Source of the DNA: VRUE01 sp963715625
GTDB taxonomy: Bacteria > Actinomycetota > Thermoleophilia > Solirubrobacterales > 70-9
Reading direction: 5' to 3'
DNA length: 64,000 nucleotides
Assembly: GCA_963715625.1 (NCBI GenBank)
Contig: OY970260.1
Location: forward strand, 2,852,001-2,916,000
The position numbers and the translations under genes were made by a program. Every line of letters starts with the position of its first letter. The first letter of the stretch is position 1. The notes beneath the pieces were generated by a model, which saw only the letters and a program-made list of their open reading frames with translations, was not told the DNA's origin and searched no databases. Shown in pieces: positions 15,548 through 23,883 of the stretch.

Positions 15548-17635
15548 TTAGAAGTGAACTATCGGGATGATCAGGATCGCGACGATGTTGGCGACCTTGA
15601 TCATCGGGTTGATCGCCGGCCCGGCCGTGTCCTTGTAGGGATCGCCGACCGTGTCGCCGGTGACCGAGGCGGCGTGGGCCTCGGAGCCCTTGCCGCCGTA
15701 GGCCCCGTCCTCGATCAGCTTCTTGGCGTTGTCCCAGGCGCCGCCGCCCGCCGTCATCGAGACGGCGGCGAAGAGGCCGACGACGATGACTCCGATCAGC
15801 AGGCCGCCGAGCGCGTTGACGCTGAGCAGCCCGACGACCACGGGGACGACGATCGGGATCAGCGAGGGCAGGATCATCTCCTTCTGAGCCGCCAGGGTGA
15901 CGATGCTGACCGTCTTGCCGTACTCGGGCTTTTCGGTCCCGTCCATGATCCCGGGGTGCTCGCGGAACTGCTCGCGGACCTGTTCGACCACCTGGCCGCC
16001 GGCGCGGCCGACCGCCTCGATCGCCAGGGCGGCGAAGAGGTAGACCATCATCCCGCCGATGATCAGCCCGATCAGGACGTCGGGGCTGGTCAGGTTGAAG
16101 AGGCTGTTGAGGTCGAACCCGGTCGGCTTCTCGGCTTTCAGCTCGCTCTTGAAGGCGGCGAACAGCACCAGCGCCGCCAGCGCGGCAGAGCCGATCGCGT
16201 AACCCTTGGTCACGGCCTTGGTCGTGTTGCCGACCGCGTCGAGCGGGTCGGTGACGTTGCGCACGTCCTCGGGCAGGTCCGCCATCTCGGCGATCCCGCC
16301 CGCGTTGTCGGTGATCGGCCCGAAGGCGTCGAGGGCGACGATCAGCCCGCAGAGGGAGAGCTGCGCCATCACCGCGATGCCGATGCCGTAGATGCCTGCG
16401 AGCTCGTTGGCGCCGAGGATCGCCATTGCGATCACCAGTGCCGGCGCCGCTGTCGACTGGAAGCCCTGGGCGAGCCCCTGGATGATGTTGGTCGCGTGCC
16501 CGGTCTGCGAGGCGGCGGCGATCGTCTTCACCGGCCGGAACCGGGTCGAAGTATAAAATTCGGTAATAGCGAAGAGGAACGCTGTCACCGCGACCCCGAT
16601 CACGGCGCAGAGCCAGAGATCGGTGGAGGTGATCGCCTGCGCGCCAGTTTCGAGGCCGAGCCGAACCGGGTCGCTCATCATCCACTCGGTGATCGGGTAG
16701 AAGGCCGCGATCGAGAGGATCCCGGAGATGATCAGGCCCTGGTACAGCGCCCCCTCGACGCGGTCCGATTTGGTCCGCACGGTGAGCGCCCCGATGATCG
16801 AGGCGATGATCGCGACGCCGCCGATCACCAGCGGGTAGATCGCCACCTCGCGGGCGAAGTCCCCGCCCGCACCGGTGAAGGTGAGCACGCCGAGCAGCAT
16901 CACCGCGACCGAGGTCACCGCGTAGGTCTCGAAGAGGTCCGCCGCCATGCCGGCGCAGTCGCCGACGTTGTCGCCGACGTTGTCGGCGATCACCGCGGGG
17001 TTGCGGGGGTCGTCCTCGGGGATCCCCGCCTCGACCTTGCCGACCAGGTCGGCGCCGACGTCGGCGGCCTTGGTGAAGATGCCGCCGCCGAGGCGGGCGA
17101 AGACCGAGATCAGCGAGCCTCCGAAGCCGAGGCCGATCAGCGCGTCGACCGCCTCCTTGTCGGAGCTGCCGGTGAGGACGAGGACGCCGAAGTAGCCGGC
17201 GACGCCGAGCAGGGCCAGGCCGACCACCAGCATCCCGGTGACCGAGCCGCCCTTGAAGGCGACGTCGAGGGCCGGCGGCACGCCGCCGCGGGCGGCCTCG
17301 GCGACGCGTGAGTTGGCCCGCACCGAGAGGTTCATGCCGATGAAGCCGGCCGCGCCGGAGAGGATGCCGCCGATCGCGAAGCCGATCGCCGTCTGGTAGT
17401 TCTGGAGCAGCCAGAGCACGATCAGGAGCGGCACGGCGACCGCGGCGATGATCGTGTACTGGCGGGTCAGGTAGGCCTTGGCGCCTTCCTGCACCGCGCC
17501 CGAGATCTCCTGCATGCGCTCGTTGCCCGGCGATTTCGCCAGCAGGCGCTGCGTGATGATGAGTCCGTACAACACCGCCGCCCCCGCGCAGGCGAGCGCG
17601 ACGACGACTCCGTAATCGGTCAAGAAGCTGGTCAA
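15548..17635 (-). CDS. hppA: Membrane-bound H+-translocating pyrophosphatase (K+-independent type)
   Basis: A protein of 695 residues with about 16 membrane helices. It couples hydrolysis of pyrophosphate to proton export across the cytoplasmic membrane. The catalytic signatures are present: ADVGADLVGKVEAGIPEDDP and DNVGDNVGDCAGMAADL near residue 200, and DTVGDPYKDTAGPAINPM near the C-terminus. The subclass-determining site reads GNTTKAVTKGYAIGS: Lys and Thr at the two diagnostic positions mark the K+-independent group, whereas K+-dependent enzymes have Ala and Ala/Gly (family knowledge). It starts at TTG 17635 with GGAGGAAC upstream. It stands alone between a hairpin and the ligase gene. Confidence 0.96.
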   Translation of the reverse strand: MTSFLTDYGVVVALACAGAAVLYGLIITQRLLAKSPGNERMQEISGAVQEGAKAYLTRQYTIIAAVAVPLLIVLWLLQNYQTAIGFAIGGILSGAAGFIGMNLSVRANSRVAEAARGGVPPALDVAFKGGSVTGMLVVGLALLGVAGYFGVLVLTGSSDKEAVDALIGLGFGGSLISVFARLGGGIFTKAADVGADLVGKVEAGIPEDDPRNPAVIADNVGDNVGDCAGMAADLFETYAVTSVAVMLLGVLTFTGAGGDFAREVAIYPLVIGGVAIIASIIGALTVRTKSDRVEGALYQGLIISGILSIAAFYPITEWMMSDPVRLGLETGAQAITSTDLWLCAVIGVAVTAFLFAITEFYTSTRFRPVKTIAAASQTGHATNIIQGLAQGFQSTAAPALVIAMAILGANELAGIYGIGIAVMAQLSLCGLIVALDAFGPITDNAGGIAEMADLPEDVRNVTDPLDAVGNTTKAVTKGYAIGSAALAALVLFAAFKSELKAEKPTGFDLNSLFNLTSPDVLIGLIIGGMMVYLFAALAIEAVGRAGGQVVEQVREQFREHPGIMDGTEKPEYGKTVSIVTLAAQKEMILPSLIPIVVPVVVGLLSVNALGGLLIGVIVVGLFAAVSMTAGGGAWDNAKKLIEDGAYGGKGSEAHAASVTGDTVGDPYKDTAGPAINPMIKVANIVAILIIPIVHF

Positions 17636-17674
17636 GGTGAGTTCCTCCGGCTGGGTTCTAGGCGGCGCGGGAGT

Positions 17675-18835
17675 CTATCTACGCGCGCCGACATCGGCCG
17701 TGTAGGTGCGTTTCGTCTCCGCCACCGCGTCCCTGTAGGCGTCCTCGATCGCCACCCCGGCGTCGGTCGCCTCACGCGCCCGCTGGGCGCCGTTGCGCGC
17801 CGGAAGGCCGACCTCGATGCCGAGCTGGGCGCGCGCCGGCTCGGTCCAGGTGAGCAGCGACTCCAGCGCGGCGGCGGCCTCCACCTCGACCCCGCGGCGG
17901 AAGTCGATCTGGCGCCCGCTCATCCCGTAGCGGATCGCGCGCCAGAGGTTCTCCTCGATCTCGCGGTCGGCAAGCGGCCGGCCGGCCCCGTCATAGCCGT
18001 GCTCGTCGTAGGCGAGCGCCGTCTGGGCGATGCAGGCGGCGATCAGGCCGGCGAGGGCAAAGGACTCCTCCCCGCGCGTCTGCGCGTCGCAGATCCGCAC
18101 CTCGACCGTGCCGAAGGAGTGGTGCGGGCGCACGCTCCACCACAGCTGCGTCGACTCGACGACCGAGCCGGCGCGCTCCAGCGTGCCGACGAACTCGGCG
18201 TAGCTGTCCCAGTCGACGAAGGGGCTGGGCACCCCGCAGCGCGGGAAGGTGCGGGTGAAGATCTCGGTCCGCACCGTGTGCAGGCCGGTGTCGCGGCGGT
18301 CGAGGAAGGGCGAGTTGGCCGAGACCGCGAGCAGCAGCGGCAGCAGCTCGCGCATCCAGTCGCAGACGGCGATCGCGCGGTCGGCGCCGCGCACCCCCAT
18401 GTGCACGTGCATGCTCCAGGTGTTGTTGCGCTGCGCCACCCAGCCGAGCTCGTGGCGCAGGCGGTTGTAGTGCGGCGTGTCGATGATCCTCTGGTCGAGG
18501 TAGCCGGCCCAGGGGTGCGTGCCCATAGCGCCCAGCGCCAGGCCCATCCCTTCGACCAGCTCGAAGAGGCGGATCCTCCGCTCGCGCTGCAGGGCGACCG
18601 CCTCGGCGAAGGTGCCGGCACGCCCGGAGCGGATCTCGATCTCCGAGGCGATCAGCTCCCCGGCGGCGGAGTCGGCCAGCAGCTCGTCGCGCCGGCAGGC
18701 GGCGTAGACGTCCTCGAAGCGGTGCTCGAGCTCCAGTGTGGCCGGGTCGAGGATCGCGAACTCCTCCTCTAGGCCGATCGTGAAATCGGTGGAGGACTCG
18801 AACGTCTCCCGAGCGAGGTCGAGGTCCAGGGGCAA
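17675..18835 (-). CDS. Carboxylate-amine ligase, YbdK/GCS2 family
   Basis: A protein of 386 residues of the glutamate-cysteine ligase type 2 family. Seen: FTIGLEEEFAILDPAT near the N-terminus with the metal-binding Glu pair, the central NNTWSMHVHMGVRG with the conserved HxH, and GTVEVRICDAQTRGEES. Family members ligate glutamate to an amine with ATP; many are annotated as weak glutamate-cysteine ligases, and actinobacteria generally use mycothiol, so the substrate is uncertain. It starts at TTG 18835, 10 nt after the rex stop, and is probably the last gene of the operon that starts with udg. Confidence 0.88.
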   Translation of the reverse strand: MPLDLDLARETFESSTDFTIGLEEEFAILDPATLELEHRFEDVYAACRRDELLADSAAGELIASEIEIRSGRAGTFAEAVALQRERRIRLFELVEGMGLALGAMGTHPWAGYLDQRIIDTPHYNRLRHELGWVAQRNNTWSMHVHMGVRGADRAIAVCDWMRELLPLLLAVSANSPFLDRRDTGLHTVRTEIFTRTFPRCGVPSPFVDWDSYAEFVGTLERAGSVVESTQLWWSVRPHHSFGTVEVRICDAQTRGEESFALAGLIAACIAQTALAYDEHGYDGAGRPLADREIEENLWRAIRYGMSGRQIDFRRGVEVEAAAALESLLTWTEPARAQLGIEVGLPARNGAQRAREATDAGVAIEDAYRDAVAETKRTYTADVGARR

Positions 18836-18845
18836 GCTTTCAGCC

Positions 18846-19514
18846 TCAGGTCAGGTAGAAGTAGAGCGCGTAGAGGAGGTCGACTGCGGGGCTCGAGGTG
18901 TGAACCGTCACCTCCGGCGGCACCTGGAGCAGCTGCTCGGAGTAGTTGAAGATGATTTTGACGCCGGCGTCGACCAGCCGGTCGGCGACCGCCTGGGCGG
19001 CGGCGGCGGGCACCGCGAGCACGCCGACGACGATCTCCTGCTCGGCGACGACCGCCTCCAGCTCGGAGAAGTCGCGCACCCGCAGGTCGCCGACCTCGCT
19101 GCCGACGACGCCGCTGTCGACGTCGAACATGGCGACGATCCGGAAGCCGTGGTCGGCGAAGATGTCGGAGCTGGCGATCGCCTGGCCGAGGTTGCCGGCG
19201 CCGAAGAGGGCGATGTTGTGCTGGCCCGAGGTGCGCAGGATCTTGCGCACCTCGGCGACGAGGGAATCGACGTTGTAGCCGACCCCGCGCTTGCCGAACT
19301 TGCCGAAGCCGGAGAGGTCGCGGCGGATCTGGGTCGGGTTGATGTGGGTGTACTCGGAGAGTTCCTGCGAGGAGATCGTCTCGCGGCCCATCTTGCGCGC
19401 CTGGGTGAGCACCTGCAGGTAGCGCGAGAGCCGCGCCGCGACGCCGAGCGAGAGTCGCTCGCCCTCGACGATCAGCCCTCCGGCCGCGTCCTGCTCTTCG
19501 ATCAAGGGACCCAC
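18846..19514 (-). CDS. rex: Redox-sensing transcriptional repressor Rex
   Basis: A protein of 222 residues. The N-terminal winged helix (ARLSRYLQVLTQARKMG, ISSQELSEYTHINPTQIRRD) binds operator DNA; the C-terminal Rossmann domain (NIALFGAGNLGQAIASS) binds NADH, which releases DNA. Rex represses fermentation and respiration genes when NAD+ is high. The C-terminal helix VDLLYALYFYL is the swapped dimer helix. The likely start, GTG 19514, overlaps the glutaredoxin-like gene by 13 nt. I did not find a clear Rex operator in the window. Confidence 0.95.
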   Translation of the reverse strand: MGPLIEEQDAAGGLIVEGERLSLGVAARLSRYLQVLTQARKMGRETISSQELSEYTHINPTQIRRDLSGFGKFGKRGVGYNVDSLVAEVRKILRTSGQHNIALFGAGNLGQAIASSDIFADHGFRIVAMFDVDSGVVGSEVGDLRVRDFSELEAVVAEQEIVVGVLAVPAAAAQAVADRLVDAGVKIIFNYSEQLLQVPPEVTVHTSSPAVDLLYALYFYLT

Positions 19515-19759
19515 GCTTGCACAGTATCGAGCCTTGCCCGCACCGCCGCCTCGTCGAGCAGCAACTCGGACACCACCTCGCCGTCCACCTCCACCACTGG
19601 AATTTTCTCCAGTAATCGCCGCAGGAGCAGCTCCTCGCTCTCGATGTCGACCTCGTGCAGCTCGAAGCGGTAGCCCTCGGCGTGCAGGCCGATCAGCTTC
19701 TCGACCGCCTCCGCGCAGAGGTGGCACTCCGGCCGCGAGTAGACCGTGACCCGGGTCAT
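19502..19759 (-). CDS. Glutaredoxin-like thiol protein
   Basis: A small thioredoxin-fold protein of 85 residues. MTRVTVYSRPECHLCAEAVE carries a CxxC active site (CHLC) right after the first strand, and KIPVVEVDG supplies the conserved cis-Pro. It belongs to the glutaredoxin-like/DUF836 group, with unknown substrate. The start overlaps the tsaD stop (ATGA) and the 3' end overlaps rex, so the three genes are translationally coupled. Its position before rex suggests a link to thiol or redox status. Confidence 0.88.
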   Translation of the reverse strand: MTRVTVYSRPECHLCAEAVEKLIGLHAEGYRFELHEVDIESEELLLRRLLEKIPVVEVDGEVVSELLLDEAAVRARLDTVQAWVP

Positions 19760-20808
19760 GCCCGCTGCCGACGGGCCTCAGATACGCCTATATGTCTCCT
19801 TTGAGGCCCGTCGGCGGGGGGTTTGGTGGGGAAGGCGTCGTAGGCTAGGTAGTCGGGGTAGGGGATCGGCTCGGCGAAGCGGGCGGCGGAGCCGATCATC
19901 GCTGCGTTGTCGGTGCAGAGCTCGAGCCCGACCAGCTTGAGGGCGACGCCGTGGCGCCCGCAGAGCTCGCGGGCCGCGGCGCGCAGGGAGCCATTGGCGG
20001 CAACGCCCCCGCCCAGGGCGACGGCCTCCCAGCCTCCCCGCTTCAACGCCCGCTCGAGCTTGGCGACGAGCTGGCCGACGGCGGCCGCCTGGAAGCTGGC
20101 CGCCAGGTCGGCACGGCGCTCGGCGACGCCGTCGGGGCCGAGGTCCCGGCAGAGGTAGACGAGGGCGGTCTTGAGGCCGCTGAAGCTGAAGTCGAGCCCG
20201 GGGTCGCGGCTCATCGCCACGGGCATCTCGAACGCCGCCGGGTCGCCCTCGCGCGCCAGCTTCTCCAGCGCCGGCCCGCCCGGGTAGCCGAGCCCGAGCA
20301 GGCGCGCGACCTTGTCGAAGGCCTCGCCGGCGGCATCGTCGAGGGTCTGGCCGAGCACCTCGTGGCCGGCGCGGTCGCGCACGGCGGCGAGCAGCGTGTG
20401 GCCGCCGCTGGCGAGGAGGCAGAGGAAGGGGGGCTCCAGCGGGTCGGGCTCGAGGAAGTTGGCGGCGACGTGGCCCTGCAGGTGGTCGACCGGGACCAGC
20501 GGCAGGCGGCGCGGGGCGGCGATCGCCTTCGCCGTGCTGACCCCGACCAGCAGCGCGCCGATCAGGCCCGGCCCGGCGGTGACGGCGACCGCCTCGACGT
20601 CGTCGAGGGTCACGTCGGCCTCGGTAAGGGCGGCTTCGACGACCGGCGCCGCCAGCTCGAGGTGATGGCGCGAGGCGACCTCGGGCACGACCCCGCCGAA
20701 CTGCGCGTGGGCCGCGGCCTGCGAGGAGATCACGCTGGCGAGCACGCGTGGCCCCTCCAGCACCGCCGCGCAGGTGTCGTCGCAGGAGGTCTCCAGCGCC
20801 AGGATCAA
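19756..20808 (-). CDS. tsaD: tRNA N6-threonylcarbamoyladenosine transferase TsaD
   Basis: A protein of 350 residues. It transfers threonylcarbamoyl to A37 of ANN-decoding tRNAs, working with TsaB and TsaE, which are encoded upstream. Marks: MILALETSCDDTCAAVLEG at the N-terminus, the metal-binding HxxxH in VDHLQGHVAANF, GPGLIGALLVG, SFSGLKTALVY, ALGGGVAANGSLR and the metal Asp in LCTDNAAMI. Normal homologues end shortly after the YLAYDAFP region; here about 21 extra residues (PADGPQRRHIGVSEARRQRA) come from a palindromic element. It starts at TTG 20808. Confidence 0.97.
   Translation of the reverse strand: MILALETSCDDTCAAVLEGPRVLASVISSQAAAHAQFGGVVPEVASRHHLELAAPVVEAALTEADVTLDDVEAVAVTAGPGLIGALLVGVSTAKAIAAPRRLPLVPVDHLQGHVAANFLEPDPLEPPFLCLLASGGHTLLAAVRDRAGHEVLGQTLDDAAGEAFDKVARLLGLGYPGGPALEKLAREGDPAAFEMPVAMSRDPGLDFSFSGLKTALVYLCRDLGPDGVAERRADLAASFQAAAVGQLVAKLERALKRGGWEAVALGGGVAANGSLRAAARELCGRHGVALKLVGLELCTDNAAMIGSAARFAEPIPYPDYLAYDAFPTKPPADGPQRRHIGVSEARRQRA
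19767..19815. repeat. Palindromic element forming the TsaD C-terminus
   Basis: A perfect 14-bp stem (19767-19780 with 19802-19815) around a 21-nt loop containing CTATATG. It is translated as the last residues of TsaD and its outer edge is 8 nt from the start of the glutaredoxin-like gene. Its shape resembles class A/B. Confidence 0.75.
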
Positions 20809-20833
20809 GGTGGGTGCGGGAATCGGGGTTCGG

Positions 20834-21325
20834 TCACCTGGGGCCGGCCCACATGATCAGCGCGTCCTCGCCGTTGTCCTGGTAATAGCGAGGCCGCACC
20901 CCTGCGGAGCGGAAGCCGAGCCGTTCGTACATCGCGATCGCCGGCCGGTTGGAGACCCTGACCTCGAGCGTGAAGGGAAGCCGGCCTCCCCCCTCCTCGA
21001 CCAGCTGCGCGATCAGCCCCCGGGCGACGCCGGCCCGCCGCCGCTCCGGCGCGACCGCGACGTTCATCAGGTGCCAGACCTGGTCGTAGCGCGAGCAGAC
21101 CAGGTAGCCGAGCAGCTCGTCGTCATCGGTCGCGGCCAGGCAGATCCCCGACGGCTTGGAGAGCTCGAGCACGAACATCGCCAGCGACCAGGGGGTCGGG
21201 AAGGAGCGGCGCTCGATCGAGATCACCGCCGGCAGGTCGCTGTAGGCAAGCCGCCTTATCGCGACTCCCTCGATCGTCTCAAGCGTCTGTCTGGAGATCG
21301 TTTCGCTCACGCCATCGCTGCGCAT
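20834..21325 (-). CDS. rimI: Ribosomal protein S18-alanine N-acetyltransferase RimI-like
   Basis: A GNAT acetyltransferase of 163 residues. The acetyl-CoA binding segment VAVAPERRRAGVARGL and the downstream LEVRVSNRPAIAMYERLGF / VRPRYYQDNGEDALIMW are typical of RimI, which commonly sits between tsaB and tsaD. ATG at 21325 gives a 47-nt overlap with tsaB; GTG at 21310 would shorten it. The biological target in actinobacteria is less certain than the family assignment. Confidence 0.9.
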   Translation of the reverse strand: MRSDGVSETISRQTLETIEGVAIRRLAYSDLPAVISIERRSFPTPWSLAMFVLELSKPSGICLAATDDDELLGYLVCSRYDQVWHLMNVAVAPERRRAGVARGLIAQLVEEGGGRLPFTLEVRVSNRPAIAMYERLGFRSAGVRPRYYQDNGEDALIMWAGPR

Positions 21326-22010
21326 CGGGAGGTCTCAGGTAGATCGGCTCGAGCCGGTCGCCGCTCCGGCCCTCACCGGCCGCGGCAAGGGCGCATACGT
21401 GCCGCGCCGCGACCCGGTGCACCGGGTCGGCGTCGCCGGGAACCTCGACACCCCGACTCGCCAGCTCATCCCGAAATCGTACCGCTCCCGACCCCGCCGC
21501 CAGGGGCGGCTGCGGAAGCCGGGCGACGCGCTCGGCCAGCTCCGCGGGCGGGGCGACGAACGGCTCCCAGAGCCGCGCGGCGCCGGCCGAGTAGAGCGCG
21601 GCGAACGCCTCGCCGCGGCGGGCGTCGAGCACGGCCAGGCGGGTGCGCTCCGGGCCTGTCGCTTCGCCCAGCGCGCGCCCGAGCGCGTCGAGGGTGCAAA
21701 CCCCCGCCACCGCCAGGCCGGTGCTCGCCGCCAGGCCCCGGGCCGTGGCGATCCCGATGCGGATGCCGACGAAGGAGCCCGGCCCGAGCCCGGCCGCGAT
21801 CAGGCCGATCGAACCCCAGCCGCCGGCCTCTGCCACCGCACGCTCGATCTCACCCAGCAGCGCGATCGAGTGCTGCGGGGTCCCGTCGGAGCCGGTCCCG
21901 CGCCGCTCCTCGTACAGCACGGAGCCCCCGCGCACGGCGCAGACGGCCGTGTCGGCGGTCGCCGTGTCGAAGCCGACGACCGTGATCTCGCTTCTCGGGA
22001 GGTCAGTCAG
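21279..22010 (-). CDS. tsaB: TsaB, t6A biosynthesis scaffold; start codon unclear
   Basis: About 243 residues of the non-catalytic ASKHA partner of TsaD. The conserved N-terminus VVGFDTATADTAVCAVRGG and the GLGPGSFVGIRIGIATARGLA loop are present, as is VLDARRGEAFAALY. There is no ATG, GTG or TTG ahead of the conserved FDTAT strand in this frame before an upstream stop. Candidates are CTG at 22010, which overlaps the upstream stop as CTGACTGA, or ATC at 21986. The first normal start, GTG at 21935, would delete the first strand and is unlikely. Coordinates use the CTG. Confidence 0.85.
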   Translation of the reverse strand: MTDLPRSEITVVGFDTATADTAVCAVRGGSVLYEERRGTGSDGTPQHSIALLGEIERAVAEAGGWGSIGLIAAGLGPGSFVGIRIGIATARGLAASTGLAVAGVCTLDALGRALGEATGPERTRLAVLDARRGEAFAALYSAGAARLWEPFVAPPAELAERVARLPQPPLAAGSGAVRFRDELASRGVEVPGDADPVHRVAARHVCALAAAGEGRSGDRLEPIYLRPPDAQRWRERNDLQTDA

Positions 22011-22377
22011 AGACGTTGAAGATGAAGAGGCCGACGCGCTCTCCCCCGACGAACCAGGTCACCCGGTGCTTGCCGGGGATGTTGGAGGTGATCTTGTTGA
22101 CGTAGAGCGTCCCCTGCTTGGCCGGCTGGGCTTTCGCGCAGATGTTTTTGCCGGTCGGGAACTTGACGCAGACGCTGTAGTCGACTTCGCCCTCGAGGCT
22201 CTTGAAGAAGGCGCCCTTTTTGCTTTTCTTCGGGCACTTGTGCGCCGGGGTCGCGTTCTGGGAGACGCCGCAGGCGACGTAGTGCCGGTAGGCGGCCGCT
22301 CCGGCGGATGCGGGCACCAGGCTGGCCAGCGCCGCGACCGCCAGCAGCGCGGCGCTCAGCGTCTTCAATCCCTTCAT
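22003..22377 (-). CDS. Small secreted protein of unknown function
   Basis: A protein of 124 residues with a Sec signal peptide (MKGLKTLSAALLAVAALASL, cleavage after ASAGA). The mature protein is basic and has four Cys (HYVACG, KCPKK, YSVCV, ICAKA), likely two disulfides, ending in a beta-rich VTWFVGGERVGLFIFNVSD. GGAGG lies 7 nt before ATG 22377. It sits between tsaE and tsaB and overlaps the likely tsaB start, an unexpected place for an exported protein. I do not recognise the family. Confidence 0.8.
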   Translation of the reverse strand: MKGLKTLSAALLAVAALASLVPASAGAAAYRHYVACGVSQNATPAHKCPKKSKKGAFFKSLEGEVDYSVCVKFPTGKNICAKAQPAKQGTLYVNKITSNIPGKHRVTWFVGGERVGLFIFNVSD

Positions 22378-22446
22378 CGACATCCCTCCGGTTCGCGTCG
22401 TCAACACCGCTCGATGCTACATGCACCCGATGACTACCGAACACGC

Positions 22447-22887
22447 CTATTTCCGGGCGGATGCGGCGGGCATCTCGATCTCGCGGCGGTCGCCGCCCGC
22501 GTGGGCGAGGCGCACCGCCAGGACGTGCTGGCCGGCGAGCTGGGGCTCGGCCACGGCGGGCCACTCGACGAAGGCGACCGCGCCAGGGGTCAGGTAGTCG
22601 TCGAGCAGCGCGGGATCCTCCTCGTCGAGCCCCTCGAGGCGGTAGAGGTCGAGGTGGGCGACCGGCACGCGCCCGCCCTCGTAGCGGTGGCCGATCGTGA
22701 AGGTGGGCGAGGTGACCGGGGTCTCGATGCCGAACGCCCGGCAGGCGCCGCGGATCAGGGTCGTCTTGCCGGCGCCGACCTCGCCGCTGACGACGACCAC
22801 GTCGCCGGGCCCGAGCCGCTCGGCGAGCCGGGCGCCGAGCGCTTCGGTCTCCGCGGCGGAGCGGGTGAGGATCGCGGCGCCGGTCAA
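22447..22887 (-). CDS. tsaE: tRNA threonylcarbamoyladenosine ATPase TsaE
   Basis: A protein of 146 residues. P-loop ATPase that drives turnover of the TsaB-TsaD complex. Walker A SGEVGAGKTTLIRG, the SPTFTIGHRYEGG switch-like segment, HLDLYRL and FVEWP are all family signatures. The TTG start overlaps the udg stop by 4 nt (TTGA), so the genes are coupled. The 69 bp between its stop and the secreted protein gene hold no recognisable signal. Confidence 0.95.
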   Translation of the reverse strand: MTGAAILTRSAAETEALGARLAERLGPGDVVVVSGEVGAGKTTLIRGACRAFGIETPVTSPTFTIGHRYEGGRVPVAHLDLYRLEGLDEEDPALLDDYLTPGAVAFVEWPAVAEPQLAGQHVLAVRLAHAGGDRREIEMPAASARK

Positions 22888-23558
22888 CCGAAGAAGCCGA
22901 GCTGGTCGTCGGCGGGGCGCGGCGGGGCCTCCTCCACCTCTTCCTCCTCGACCGGCTGGGCCGGGACGGGCGGCCCCATCGCCAGCAGGTCCGGGAGGGT
23001 GGCGAAGTCCTTACGCAGGGCCTCCTTCACCGCCGGCGTGCGCAGCGCCGCCGCCGGGTGGAAGAGCGGCAGCAGGAAGACGGTGCGCCCGCCCAGCTCG
23101 TGCACCTGGGGAGTGCCGCGGACCCGCGTGATCCCGGCCGGGTTGCCGCTGAGCAGCTTGGTGGCGAAGTTGCCCAGCGTGCAGATCACGGTCGGCTCGA
23201 TCAGGCGCACCTGCTCGAAGAGGTAGGGCTCGCAGGCCTCGATCTCCAGCGGCTGCGGATCGCGGTTGCCGGGCGGGCGGCTCTTCAGCACGTTGGCGAT
23301 GAAGACCTCCTCGCGCGAGAGCCCGATCCCCTCCAGCATCTGGTTGAGCAGCTGCCCGGCGCGGCCGACGAAGGGCAGTCCCTGGCGGTCCTCATCGGCC
23401 CCCGGCGCCTCGCCGACGAACATCAGGTCGGCGTTCGCGTCGCCGGCGCCGAAGACGGCCTTGGTACGGGTCTCGTGCAGGGGACAGCGGGTGCAGGCAT
23501 GGACTTCTTTGTAGAGCGCGACCAGCTTTTCGCGCCGCTCCTCGGCCGTGGCGCTCAC
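22884..23558 (-). CDS. Type-4 uracil-DNA glycosylase (4Fe-4S)
   Basis: A protein of 224 residues removing uracil from DNA in base excision repair. Cluster-binding Cys are seen in HACTRCPLHETR near the N-terminus and in the IEACEPYL and VICTLGNFA region; the catalytic motif is VGEAPGADEDRQGLPFVGRA and the C-terminal LFHPAAALRTP is present. The final 30 residues are an acidic Glu/Pro-rich tail ending GFFG, perhaps a partner-binding motif (inference). It starts at GTG 23558 and leads the operon that continues to rex. Confidence 0.95.
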   Translation of the reverse strand: MSATAEERREKLVALYKEVHACTRCPLHETRTKAVFGAGDANADLMFVGEAPGADEDRQGLPFVGRAGQLLNQMLEGIGLSREEVFIANVLKSRPPGNRDPQPLEIEACEPYLFEQVRLIEPTVICTLGNFATKLLSGNPAGITRVRGTPQVHELGGRTVFLLPLFHPAAALRTPAVKEALRKDFATLPDLLAMGPPVPAQPVEEEEVEEAPPRPADDQLGFFG

Positions 23559-23571
23559 AAGAGAACCCCCT

Positions 23572-23616
23572 TCCGGTGCGCTTTATCTCGGCATATCGGG
23601 GAAAAGGCGCACCGGA
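23572..23616. repeat. Class A palindromic element, second copy
   Basis: A 10-bp perfect stem (23572-23581 with 23607-23616). Read on the minus strand its loop CTTTTCCCCGATATGCCGAG nearly matches that of the element at 1332-1382, and the arms TCCGGTGCGC are identical to part of that stem. It lies between the udg start and the FmdB-like stop. Confidence 0.8.
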
Positions 23617-23619
23617 GCG

Positions 23620-23883
23620 TCATTTCGGTGCCTCCCCGGCAGCTCGTCCGCGCCTCGCCGCGGCCAGGCGCTCACCCCGTGCCGCTTCGCGCTCGCGACG
23701 CTGGGATTCACCGGAGCGGACGCCGGCGCCACGGGGCTGACGACCCGGCGGCGAGACCGGCGAGAGCAGTCGCCGCGTCCGCTCCGAGCCGCAGGCCGGG
23801 CAGGGGAGTCTCTGCGTATCGCTGGGCGCCAGCTCCTCGAAGCGGTCGCCGCACTCCTCGCACTCGAACTCGTAGACGGGCAT
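23620..23883 (-). CDS. FmdB-family zinc ribbon protein
   Basis: A protein of 87 residues. The N-terminal 45 are the putative regulatory FmdB zinc ribbon: MPVYEFECEECGDRFEELAP with CxxC, then LPCPACGS with a second CxxC. The rest is a Gly/Arg/Ala-rich basic tail. The family is widespread and its role is poorly defined; a regulatory or metal-related function is proposed. It is separated from udg by the class A palindrome and is divergent from the RHS gene. Confidence 0.88.
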   Translation of the reverse strand: MPVYEFECEECGDRFEELAPSDTQRLPCPACGSERTRRLLSPVSPPGRQPRGAGVRSGESQRREREAARGERLAAARRGRAAGEAPK

